A stretch of DNA of 7,667 nucleotides from an uncultured Methylophilus sp. Lineage in GTDB: Bacteria; Pseudomonadota; Gammaproteobacteria; Burkholderiales; Methylophilaceae. Of this stretch, positions 1-6,449 are shown one piece after another. The first letter of the stretch is position 1. Each line of letters starts with the position of its first letter. The DNA lies in the NCBI GenBank assembly GCA_936943315.1, contig CAKZJM010000379.1, forward strand, positions 1 through 7,667, given 5' to 3'. Below the pieces are notes generated by a model. That model was not told the DNA's origin, did no database searches, and saw only the letters and a list, made by a program, of their open reading frames with translations. Both the position numbers and the translations under genes were made by a program.

Positions 1-602
1 AATATGGCACACCGCATACCAAGCTGGTCACCGCGGCCAATATCACACGCTCGGTCGCCCAATCGGCCAGCCGCAACACCGACCCGGTCGGCTTTATCGG
101 CTTTGACGATGACTTGCATGATGAGTGGCTCAGCACACTTTCCCTGCGTCCGCACACCATGTTTGACCTGGCCGACCGCCTCGAGAACCACTTACCGAAT
201 GAAGTGGGGGCTGCTGCACTGCTGGAGAGTGTGCGACTGTTGCCGCGTGAACGCGCACTGATTTTCCTGGTATCTGACTTTCATATGCCATTGGCGCAAC
301 TGGAGGAGGCTCTACTATTGATGCTTCGCCACCATATTGTGCCGGTCGTCCTGTGGAACAGCACAGAATACAAGCAGTTGCCGGAGTTTGGCATCACCAG
401 CATCAATGACCCGGAAACAGGTGAGCGGCGTACCCTGTTCCTGCGCTCATCTTATCGCCAGCGGATTCTGGAAGCCTTTAATGCCAGACGCCAGGCGATT
501 GAAGATATTTTTATGAGATTTGATATGCAGCCATTTTTTGTGGAAGACACGTTTGACGCAGACTTGCTCACCGACTATTTCCATCAATACGTGCCTGCCT
601 GA
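1..602 (+). CDS. mxaS: MxaS, DUF58-family methanol dehydrogenase accessory protein (5' end missing)
   Basis: The reading frame is open from base 3, so the gene enters from outside the window; an internal TTG at 114 is not the real start. The visible 199 residues match the C-terminal two thirds of a DUF58 (VWA-like) protein. A YGTPHTKL stretch at the left edge corresponds to the segment just after the DxSxS metal-binding motif, which should lie immediately upstream. VGFIGFDDD is a core beta strand, and FLVSDFHMP carries the later conserved Asp. No membrane segment is seen in this part, so it is probably cytosolic, as DUF58 proteins partnered with MoxR ATPases usually are. mxaA starts 12 bases after the stop. 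The name rests on the family plus its position directly before mxaACKL, the same order as in M. extorquens mxaFJGIRSACKLD. The role is inferred: assembly or activation of methanol dehydrogenase together with MxaR. Confidence 0.88.
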   Translation, partial: YGTPHTKLVTAANITRSVAQSASRNTDPVGFIGFDDDLHDEWLSTLSLRPHTMFDLADRLENHLPNEVGAAALLESVRLLPRERALIFLVSDFHMPLAQLEEALLLMLRHHIVPVVLWNSTEYKQLPEFGITSINDPETGERRTLFLRSSYRQRILEAFNARRQAIEDIFMRFDMQPFFVEDTFDADLLTDYFHQYVPA

Positions 603-614
603 GGAAAGCGACCC

Positions 615-1607
615 ATGAAAGCGCGCAACCGTTTCATCACCTTAGCATTACCCCTGCTGCTAGCGACTACTCTGCTCTCGGTCTCAGTGCCCAGCCGGGC
701 AGACGTTGAGCTGCCAGCTGTTGACAGCAAATTCGTCAGCGTCAAAGAAATCAATCCTAGCCGCGATGCTGGCTTTGTGGTCGGCGACAAATTGCAACGC
801 ACCATGATTTTGACTGTGAAGCAGCCGTATGACCTGATCAAGGAGTCGTTGCCGATTGTTGGCTATGAACACAGATACCGCGGCCAAGTGTCAGGCATTG
901 AATTGACCAATATCCAGGTAGAAGAAGACCTCAAAAGCGACCAAGCTGTTTACACTATTCATCTCGAATACCAGGTGTTTAAAATTGGCCGGGTTGCCAA
1001 GCCCGCTATTTTGAGAGGCGAGATTGTCAAGTTGCGCCAGCAAGGCAGCAAGCAGGTGAAACAGTTCCGCATGCCTTCATTTAACTTCAGGACATCCCCG
1101 CTTTCTGTCTATGGCGAAGTGAATCTCAAAAACGAGATGAGTCCTTTTGTGCCGCCGCTCAAGCTGCATGCAGATAAAGAAAAACTCGCATTGAAAGTGG
1201 CTGCGGGTGTGCTTGGAGTGAGCTTGTTGGCACTCTTGTACATCCTTGGCGCAAGCAGCTGGCTGCCACGCATGGGCGGCGCGTTTGCCAAGGCTTACCG
1301 CAAAATCGGCAAGCTGCCAGAAGACGACCAGGGCTTACAGCAAGCCATTTCCACCGTGCACGAAGCCATGCAACAAGTCGCCGGTCACAGTGTGTTTGGT
1401 AACAGCATAGAACGCTTTTTGCAGGAAAAACCGGCCTTTGAAGTGGCCCGGCCAGAGATTGAGCGTTTCTTCGCATTGTCTCGCCAGGTATTTTTTGATG
1501 CCAAGACGCCGCTGGACCTGGGCATGCCCGCCCGGCAATGGCTAAAAACGTTTTGCCGCCACATGCGTGACTGCGAACGCGGACTCAAACCTGAGGTACG
1601 TGCGTAA
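615..1607 (+). CDS. mxaA: MxaA, membrane-anchored protein for Ca2+ insertion into methanol dehydrogenase
   Basis: This 330-residue protein has an N-terminal signal peptide (residues 1-29, hydrophobic ALPLLLATTLLSVSV, likely cleavage after SRA). A periplasmic beta-rich domain of about 165 residues follows, then one membrane helix at about 195-213 and a basic cytoplasmic tail of about 115 residues ending GLKPEVRA. The ATG at 615 has GAGGAAAG 6 bases upstream, overlapping the mxaS stop, so the two genes are probably translationally linked. In M. extorquens, mxaA mutants make methanol dehydrogenase lacking Ca2+, and the protein is assigned to metal insertion; that function is transferred here by family and synteny. 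The layout of signal peptide, beta domain, single TM and cytosolic tail resembles BatD of Bat operons; that parallel is my inference. The stop overlaps the mxaC start. Confidence 0.9.
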   Translation: MKARNRFITLALPLLLATTLLSVSVPSRADVELPAVDSKFVSVKEINPSRDAGFVVGDKLQRTMILTVKQPYDLIKESLPIVGYEHRYRGQVSGIELTNIQVEEDLKSDQAVYTIHLEYQVFKIGRVAKPAILRGEIVKLRQQGSKQVKQFRMPSFNFRTSPLSVYGEVNLKNEMSPFVPPLKLHADKEKLALKVAAGVLGVSLLALLYILGASSWLPRMGGAFAKAYRKIGKLPEDDQGLQQAISTVHEAMQQVAGHSVFGNSIERFLQEKPAFEVARPEIERFFALSRQVFFDAKTPLDLGMPARQWLKTFCRHMRDCERGLKPEVRA

Positions 1608-2593
1608 TGGCTTTCACACATCCCTGGCTGTTGTGGGCGCTGCCACTGGCATTGTTGCCACTGTTGCTTGAGCGCTCGCACAGCAAACACTACTCCTGGA
1701 TAGGGTTATTGCCACCAGATCCACTGTCGAGCACCATCGGCTTTCTGCTCAAGGTGCTGGCCGTGATCAGCATCGTGTTTATTATCCTGGGTCTGGCTGG
1801 CCCACACAGCCTGGAACAGCAAATCGAACGCACAGGGGTTGGCGCCCAAATCGGCCTGGTGCTTGACCGCAGTGCCAGTATGGACGACCCGTTTGCCGGT
1901 GACCGCGATGGCCACGTCGGGGAAACCAAGTCCGTCGCTGCGGCACGCATCATGACCAGCTTTGTCGAGCACCGCAGCAATGACATGATGGGGTTGATCA
2001 CGTTTAGTAACTCGGCCATGTACGTGTTGCCTCTGACAGAGAACAAGGAAGCCATTTTATCTGCCATCCAGGCCACGGCAGGCAACTCGTTGTTTCAGAC
2101 CAATATTGGCGGCGGGCTCACGAGTGCAGTCGAGCTGTTCAAAGATATGCCAGACTCTGGCTCCCGCGTGATTATCCTGATCTCTGACGGGGCAGGCCGC
2201 GTCAGCGACATGGTGCAGCAAAAACTGCGCGACTGGCTGCAACGCTACAATATCGGCCTCTACTGGATTGTGTTGCGTCAACCTGGCGGCGTCACCATTT
2301 TTGACCCCAAATATGCTGAAAGCAGCTATGACGGCCCCATGCCCAGTGAAGTCTTGCTGTACCAGTTTTTCCAGACCTTGCGCACGCCTTTCAGCGCGTA
2401 TGAAGCCGCTGATCCTAAGTCGCTAGAAGCGGCGATTGCGGACATCAACAGCAAAGAAAAGAAACCGATTCAATACTTGGAAAAGATTCCCGGCCATGAT
2501 TACACCAATGTGTGTTACTGGATTGCATTTGTCATGATTGCCATCCTGCTGGCTGTTAAATATCTGGAGATTCATACATGGCGCTCAGCGTAA
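1607..2593 (+). CDS. mxaC: MxaC, membrane-anchored von Willebrand factor A protein
   Basis: This 328-residue protein is organised like BatA-type VWA proteins. Two N-terminal hydrophobic helices (about 6-22 and 45-64) are separated by a short basic loop (ERSHSKHYS). The VWA domain follows, and a third helix lies at about 302-319. The metal-ion-dependent adhesion site looks complete: D87-R-S89-A-S91 in LVLDRSASM, T145 in FQTNIGGG, and D184 in ILISDGAG. With the basic loop inside the cell, the VWA domain would face the periplasm, where methanol dehydrogenase matures. The start is the ATG at 1607 in a TAATG overlap with mxaA, preceded by GAGG at 1593-1596. The 3' end overlaps mxaK by 16 bases. 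MxaC belongs to the mxa cluster for methanol oxidation; its exact biochemical role is not established, and action on MxaFI through divalent metal coordination is inferred. Confidence 0.9.
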   Translation: MAFTHPWLLWALPLALLPLLLERSHSKHYSWIGLLPPDPLSSTIGFLLKVLAVISIVFIILGLAGPHSLEQQIERTGVGAQIGLVLDRSASMDDPFAGDRDGHVGETKSVAAARIMTSFVEHRSNDMMGLITFSNSAMYVLPLTENKEAILSAIQATAGNSLFQTNIGGGLTSAVELFKDMPDSGSRVIILISDGAGRVSDMVQQKLRDWLQRYNIGLYWIVLRQPGGVTIFDPKYAESSYDGPMPSEVLLYQFFQTLRTPFSAYEAADPKSLEAAIADINSKEKKPIQYLEKIPGHDYTNVCYWIAFVMIAILLAVKYLEIHTWRSA

Positions 2594-3117
2594 ATAAACT
2601 GGTGACCGGCCTGGTAGTTGTGGCGGCCCTTTCAGTTGCCACCATGGCCTATTGCTGGCAACGTATCCAGCAGGTTGAAGCCTTTAACGAAGCTGTGGCT
2701 GCTGCCAAAAGCCCGCAAACTGACCAGCAAAGCTTTCAAGCAAAATATGCAGTCGCCTACTGGCTGGGCAAAAACGAACGCTATAAGGAATCTACCCTGC
2801 TGTTTACCAAGCTGATTGACCAGGCGAACCCAACTCAGCGCGCTGCGATTCTGCATAATGTCGGCAATATGTTTTTCCTGCGCGCCATCCAGCTGACCGG
2901 TGGCAATGACAACAGCACCCGCGATGAGTTGGAATATCTGCTCTCACAAGCAGCCACCTCTTACAAAACCGCGCTCAAGGCAGATAACAGCAACTGGGGC
3001 ACCCGCCGCAACTTTGACCGCGTACTCGGCCTGCTGCCTGAAAAGCCAACGCCAGGTGTAGGCGAGTCAGACAATCCCGGCCTGATCATGGGCAATATCC
3101 CGAATGGCTTGCCATAA
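2578..3117 (+). CDS. mxaK: MxaK, membrane-anchored helical-repeat protein of methanol dehydrogenase maturation
   Basis: This protein has 179 residues. One N-terminal anchor helix (about residues 8-25, VTGLVVVAALSVATMAYC) is followed by an all-helical soluble part that looks like degenerate TPR repeats: a YAVAYWLGKNERYKESTLLF pair, AAILHNVGNMFFLRAIQ, and AATSYKTALKADNSNWGTR. The soluble part ends in a Pro/Gly-rich tail. The start lies inside the end of mxaC (16-base overlap), with GGAG 8 bases upstream, so translation is probably coupled. In M. extorquens, MxaK is one of the proteins required for Ca2+ insertion into methanol dehydrogenase. The TPR-like fold suggests a protein-binding scaffold for the two VWA partners, comparable to the TPR proteins BatC/BatE; this comparison is inference. 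Confidence 0.87.
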   Translation: MALSVNKLVTGLVVVAALSVATMAYCWQRIQQVEAFNEAVAAAKSPQTDQQSFQAKYAVAYWLGKNERYKESTLLFTKLIDQANPTQRAAILHNVGNMFFLRAIQLTGGNDNSTRDELEYLLSQAATSYKTALKADNSNWGTRRNFDRVLGLLPEKPTPGVGESDNPGLIMGNIPNGLP

Positions 3118-3161
3118 CAAGCTGCGCGACTATTTGACTGAACATTATTGACGGAACCCCC

Positions 3162-4193
3162 ATGAAGATCTGGCTCAGGCACTTTATCAAACACCGGGAT
3201 ACGACCTTGCTAGGACTGGCATTGCTGTTTCTGCTGATCGCGATTTTGCGGCCTAGTATTCCGTTTAAGCACAATATTTATTCCTACTTCCTGATTGCGG
3301 ATATCTCGCAAAGCATGAACGCCGAAGACATGATGCTGCGCGGCAAAAAAGTCTCGCGCATGGTCTACATGCAAAACATGATGCATGAAGTGGTGGCTTC
3401 CCTGCCCTGTGGCACCAAAGTCAGCATAGGCATGTTTGCCGGTAACTCGGTCGCTGCGATGTATGCACCGATTGAGGTGTGCAACAACTTTGCCGCCATT
3501 CAGGACACCATTGCGCACCTGGATTGGCGTATGGCCTGGTCTGGTAATAGCCGTGTGCGTGAAAGCCTGTTTGTGACCGCTAAAGTAGTCCGCGCCATGC
3601 CAGAGCCAGCTCAAGTGTTATATTTTACCGATGGTGAAGAAGCGCCAAAACTACACGCGTTCAACACTAAAAACCTCGAAGAGTTTCAGGGCGGTGATGA
3701 CTGGTTATTTGTGGGTATCGGCTCAGAGGAAGGCGTGGCTATTCCAAAGCTAAGCCCAGACAATCAGGTGATTGGTTACTGGTCTAACGAGAGCTTTGCC
3801 ATGCAGCCAGGGATTGCGCAAATTTCCGAAAGCACACTGGGTGTTCGCGATGACAACATTGCTTATGGCGATAACGACCGTTTTATTTCCAAGCTGTCGA
3901 CAGAGTATATGGAAAGCCTGGTGAAAGAGATCGGGGCTAAATATATTAAAGGTGACAGTACTTATTCTGTGCTGCAGGCTATGAAAGAACAGAAGCCTGC
4001 GCGCCGCGATATCGCCCCGTTGCCGCTTAGCTGGTTATTTGCCATCCTATCAGGCCTGTGTATTTTAGGCACGTATGCCAGCCGTCACCCGTGGCGCCAG
4101 ATCAAGCAAAACCTGAAGATTTACCGCAATGAAATCCGCTCACGTTTCTCGGTGCGGGCTGAATCTGTGGCACATGACAACCACTTTCAATAA
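3162..4193 (+). CDS. mxaL: MxaL, VWA-domain protein for methanol dehydrogenase metal insertion
   Basis: This 343-residue protein has a basic N-terminus, a membrane helix at about 15-30, a VWA domain, and a second helix at about 288-306. It ends in a strongly basic tail (RHPWRQIKQNLKIYRNEIR), which places the VWA domain in the periplasm. MIDAS residues visible are D47-I-S49-Q-S51 (IADISQSM) and D157 (YFTDGEE). The usual central Thr appears to be replaced by Ser (S130 in SRVRESL). C83 and C107 lie in the periplasmic part and could form a disulfide. The ATG has GGA 6 bases upstream; 44 bases separate it from mxaK, the widest gap in the operon. Family knowledge: MxaL is needed for Ca2+ insertion into MxaFI in M. 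extorquens. It is the last mxa gene in this window, since the next gene is convergent. Confidence 0.89.
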   Translation: MKIWLRHFIKHRDTTLLGLALLFLLIAILRPSIPFKHNIYSYFLIADISQSMNAEDMMLRGKKVSRMVYMQNMMHEVVASLPCGTKVSIGMFAGNSVAAMYAPIEVCNNFAAIQDTIAHLDWRMAWSGNSRVRESLFVTAKVVRAMPEPAQVLYFTDGEEAPKLHAFNTKNLEEFQGGDDWLFVGIGSEEGVAIPKLSPDNQVIGYWSNESFAMQPGIAQISESTLGVRDDNIAYGDNDRFISKLSTEYMESLVKEIGAKYIKGDSTYSVLQAMKEQKPARRDIAPLPLSWLFAILSGLCILGTYASRHPWRQIKQNLKIYRNEIRSRFSVRAESVAHDNHFQ

Positions 4194-4196
4194 TCT

Positions 4197-4691
4197 TTAG
4201 TCGCGTAACCCCCACTTCAACCAGACACGCAACGCCTGCAAAGCATGCGTGTCTGCCTGATCTGATAATATCAACAGCCGCCTGGGTTGTAACCAGCGTT
4301 GATACCAGGTTTGATCAGCTTGAAATGTCATATCGTTATTCACGGGCTGCAAATCTGTGAGATGTAATACTAGGCACAACGGATGGACCACGGTGCTGGG
4401 TTTCACTTTAAAAGACCAGGTCAAGCCCCGTGCGTCGATGAGCGTCATCTGCCCATACACATCCACCCGTAATGCATGTACACTCCAGGGCCAGCGCGTC
4501 GCCAGCCATTGTGTCCATTGCCAAGCGCTAGCAAGCAAGTAGGCAACCAGAGCCATTAATGCCCATCCTGGCGGCAGACTGTAGACCAGGCTGTATGAGA
4601 CCAGGATTGAAAAAATGCCCCACCATCCCCATAAAAATAGGGACGGTCGAAAGCGCAGACCAATTTCACTTGCTAAAATAGCTTTTTTCAT
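4197..4691 (-). CDS. YgfX (CptA)-like small membrane protein
   Basis: This is a Trp-rich protein with two adjacent membrane helices near the N-terminus, roughly residues 18-37 and 42-63 if counted from the chosen start. A soluble C-terminal domain follows with a WSFKVKPS strand, RRLLILSDQAD and a final ALRVWLKWGL helix. The late pattern of basic pair, hydrophobic strand, Asp, then LRxWLxW is typical of proteobacterial YgfX proteins. E. coli YgfX (CptA), 135 residues, was reported to interact with MreB/FtsZ and is encoded with SdhE, divergent from ygfZ. The same divergence from ygfZ is seen here, but sdhE is absent. I chose the ATG at 4691 (MKKAILASEIGLRF, 164 aa) because it lines up with the family N-terminus. 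An in-frame ATG at 4739 would add 16 residues and put the start 2 bases from that of ygfZ; neither start has a strong ribosome site. Function in this organism is unknown. Confidence 0.65.
   Translation of the reverse strand: MKKAILASEIGLRFRPSLFLWGWWGIFSILVSYSLVYSLPPGWALMALVAYLLASAWQWTQWLATRWPWSVHALRVDVYGQMTLIDARGLTWSFKVKPSTVVHPLCLVLHLTDLQPVNNDMTFQADQTWYQRWLQPRRLLILSDQADTHALQALRVWLKWGLRD
4222..4255. repeat. Inverted repeat downstream of mxaL, inside the 3' end of the convergent gene
   Basis: CAGACACGCA at 4222-4231 is perfectly complementary to TGCGTGTCTG at 4246-4255, giving a 10-bp stem with a 14-base loop. It begins 28 bases after the mxaL stop. No U-tract follows on either strand, so it is not a standard intrinsic terminator. 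It could slow exonuclease digestion of the mxa mRNA 3' end or act with Rho. The bases also encode ADTHALQALRV on the minus strand, so the repeat may be coincidental. Confidence 0.45.
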
Positions 4692-4741
4692 CGCGTTAGT
4701 AAGGGCAATCAAATCTCCGTTGCCCGGAAAGAAACCCATTT

Positions 4742-5746
4742 ATGTCCAGCCCCGCAAATGCATGGCACTCATTTTTGACCACGCAAGGTGCACAACTGAA
4801 TGCACAAGGCGAAGCCACATTCCCCCACTCTACTGCATCAACGCAACTGTTTGACCTATCAAGCAGCGGCTTGATTGCAGTCAGTGGCGTCGACGCCCAG
4901 ACCTTTTTGCAGGGTCAGGTGACCAACGATATTAAACTGCTTGCCCATGGCGCGCAATTCAATGGTTATTGCACGCCTAAAGGCCGTCTGCTGGCATTGT
5001 TCTACAGCTTTAGCCTCGAAGACGTGATTTACCTGCAATGCCCACGCGCCTTGATTCCTGATTTGGTGAAACGCCTGCGTATGTATGTGCTTCGCAGCAA
5101 AGTAGTGGTTGAAGATGCCAGCGAACGTCTGTTTGCATTTGGGCTCACCAGCAGCAATCTAGCGACACTGATTGAACACCTGCCAAACATACCGCATCAG
5201 CTGGCACACACCCAGGATGGCACAGTGATACGCCTGGCAGATGCTGCAAGTCAGCAGCGCGCACTACTGCTGGTCAATAGTGAGCAGGCACAAGCCACCT
5301 GGCAGTCATTATCCGCAATCTTCACGCCTGGCAATACATCTCAGTGGGAAGCGCTGGAAATCCAGGCCGGAGTTCCCCAAGTCTACGCAGCCACTAAAGA
5401 ACAGTTTGTGCCGCAAATGGTGAATCTGGATGCCCTGAATGGCATCAACTTCAAGAAAGGCTGCTACACCGGCCAGGAAATCGTCGCCCGCACGCATTAC
5501 CTGGGTAAAGTCAAACGCCGCACGCTGCTGGCGCAAGTCGTCACAGGCGACCAGAGTCCACAAGCCGGTGATGTGCTACACGACGCTCAGCAGCAGGAAG
5601 CCGGTCAACTGGTCCGCGTCGCCCCGGCAGAAAATAATGGCTGGTGGGTGTTGGCAGAATGCCGCCTCGAAGCAAAGGATGCTGGCACCATTAGCTGGCA
5701 AGGGTGGCCTCTTTCTTTTAAAGAATTACCTTATGCCTTGCAATAA
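4742..5746 (+). CDS. ygfZ: YgfZ, folate-binding protein for Fe-S cluster maintenance
   Basis: This 334-residue protein is close in length to E. coli YgfZ (326). It shows the family's signature K239-G-C241-Y-T-G-Q-E246 (KGCYTGQEIVARTHYLGKVK), whose Cys is essential in E. coli. Other conserved blocks are FLQGQVTND and GYCTPKGRLLALF in the N-terminal half and a C-terminal barrel ending in WPLSFKELPY. Family knowledge: YgfZ resembles the aminomethyltransferase GcvT, binds tetrahydrofolate and supports Fe-S enzymes such as MiaB. The ATG at 4742 is preceded by GGAAAGAA about 8-10 bases upstream, which lies in the 5' region of the divergent ygfX-like gene. A strong terminator begins 5 bases after the stop, so it is probably transcribed alone. 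Confidence 0.93.
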   Translation: MSSPANAWHSFLTTQGAQLNAQGEATFPHSTASTQLFDLSSSGLIAVSGVDAQTFLQGQVTNDIKLLAHGAQFNGYCTPKGRLLALFYSFSLEDVIYLQCPRALIPDLVKRLRMYVLRSKVVVEDASERLFAFGLTSSNLATLIEHLPNIPHQLAHTQDGTVIRLADAASQQRALLLVNSEQAQATWQSLSAIFTPGNTSQWEALEIQAGVPQVYAATKEQFVPQMVNLDALNGINFKKGCYTGQEIVARTHYLGKVKRRTLLAQVVTGDQSPQAGDVLHDAQQQEAGQLVRVAPAENNGWWVLAECRLEAKDAGTISWQGWPLSFKELPYALQ

Positions 5747-5750
5747 AAAC

Positions 5751-5793
5751 ACCACATAAAAAAAAGCGCTAAAAGCGCTTTTTTTTATGTGGT
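5751..5793. terminator. Strong bidirectional intrinsic terminator after ygfZ
   Basis: Two perfectly complementary 20-base arms (5751-5770 and 5774-5793) surround a 3-base AAA loop. The GC-rich core is AGCGCT/AGCGCT, flanked by 8 A on the left and 8 T on the right and extended by ACCACAT/ATGTGGT. The T-run makes it a terminator for ygfZ on the + strand, and the mirrored A-run makes it functional on the minus strand too. Confidence 0.93.
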
Positions 5794-5876
5794 TTGTTCG
5801 TATATTTTTTATCATTTTAAGTTAATCTTTTAAAGCGAACAATTTCGCAATCATTTCAACATTCAGCGAGATAATA
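5794..5876 (+). promoter_or_regulatory. AT-rich leader with probable promoter of the lipoprotein pair
   Basis: These 83 AT-rich bases between the ygfZ terminator and the first lipoprotein must contain its promoter if the terminator works. Two -10-like hexamers are visible, TATATT at 5801-5806 and TATCAT at 5810-5815 (each 5 of 6 to TATAAT), but neither has a convincing -35 box. A small hairpin GCGAA-CAAT-TTCGC lies at 5835-5848 in the putative 5' leader, and a GCGAG-type weak ribosome site at 5866-5870 precedes the ATG at 5877. No precise transcription start can be given. Confidence 0.35.
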
Positions 5877-6440
5877 ATGAAAAAACAAAAATTTCTTTTC
5901 CTTGCCATATTAATGGCCGTACTCCCCGGTTGCGCTACATTACAAGCACCTAACTACAGCGCAGACTATGAAACACTGGATAACTTAAAGAAACTGAATT
6001 TAGAAAAACTATCGGTTGGCAACTTCCAGCCTACTGACCCGAATGCGCCAGTCAATAAAATTAGCTTAAGAGGTAGCTCAATGAAAGCGCCAGAAGGCGT
6101 ATTTAGTACTTATCTGGAAAATGCGATTCGTTCAGACCTCAAAGAAATAGGCATTCTTGAGACTGGCTCAAATACAACGCTAGATGCCACAGTGCTAAAA
6201 AACGATATCGATATTTCTGGCATCAGCAAAGGCTCTGGAACATTAACCGTGAAAATCACGATTACAAAAAATGGGACGATCAAACTTGATAAAGTTTATT
6301 CCACAACGACTCAATTTGAATCTTCGTTTGCAGGGGCTGTTGCAATAGGAATTGGACAAAGAGAATATCCTAACTTAGTGAGAACTTTCCTTAAAACCGT
6401 TTATAACGATTCAGAATTTATAAACGCTATTAAAAAATAA
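5877..6440 (+). CDS. Small outer-membrane-type lipoprotein, function unknown
   Basis: This 187-residue precursor has a lysine-rich n-region (MKKQK), a hydrophobic stretch and a lipobox L16-P-G-C19. Residue 20 is Ala rather than Asp, so the mature 169-residue lipoprotein is predicted to go to the outer membrane, facing the periplasm. The mature part begins with a YETLDNLKKL helix, then VNKISLRGSSM, an amphipathic YLENAIRSDLKEIGIL helix and alternating beta strands (DATVLKNDIDIS, TLTVKITITKNG). It ends with a helix (EYPNLVRTFLKTVYND). This helix-plus-sheet outline recalls small periplasmic lipoproteins such as LptE or YajG, but I cannot assign a family. No catalytic motif is seen. It is followed after 9 bases by a second lipoprotein gene, evidently one transcript. 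Base composition is lower in GC than the mxa genes, and TTA leucine codons are common. Confidence 0.82.
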   Translation: MKKQKFLFLAILMAVLPGCATLQAPNYSADYETLDNLKKLNLEKLSVGNFQPTDPNAPVNKISLRGSSMKAPEGVFSTYLENAIRSDLKEIGILETGSNTTLDATVLKNDIDISGISKGSGTLTVKITITKNGTIKLDKVYSTTTQFESSFAGAVAIGIGQREYPNLVRTFLKTVYNDSEFINAIKK

Positions 6441-6449
6441 GGAAAACTT

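Noticed and set aside
114..602. TTG at 114 as the start of the first gene
   Set aside because: The frame stays open to the left edge and the peptide before it fits DUF58, so the gene simply begins outside the window.
1690..2085. 131-codon minus-strand open frame opposite mxaC
   Set aside because: It lies wholly inside mxaC, has a composition typical of an antisense frame (Arg/Ser/Pro rich), and shows no ribosome site or domain.
3118..3161. Internal promoter or regulatory element in the mxaK-mxaL gap
   Set aside because: Only 44 bases with no recognisable -35/-10 pair or hairpin; it fits a plain intercistronic spacer.
3210..3614. 134-codon minus-strand open frame opposite mxaL
   Set aside because: His/Arg-rich low-quality translation fully covered by a clear VWA gene; an antisense shadow.
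4672..4688. GCTA-AAA-TAGC followed by six T, resembling a terminator on the + strand
   Set aside because: A 4-bp AT-containing stem is too weak, and the bases are accounted for by the MKKAILASE codons of the minus-strand gene.
4615..4854. 79-codon plus-strand frame across the ygfX/ygfZ junction
   Set aside because: It overlaps both recognised genes in other frames and has no family-like features.
5794..5842. TTGTTCG (5794-5800) and CGAACAA (5836-5842) as an operator-like inverted repeat
   Set aside because: Seven-base arms 35 bases apart in AT-rich DNA are expected by chance, and no regulator gene is nearby.
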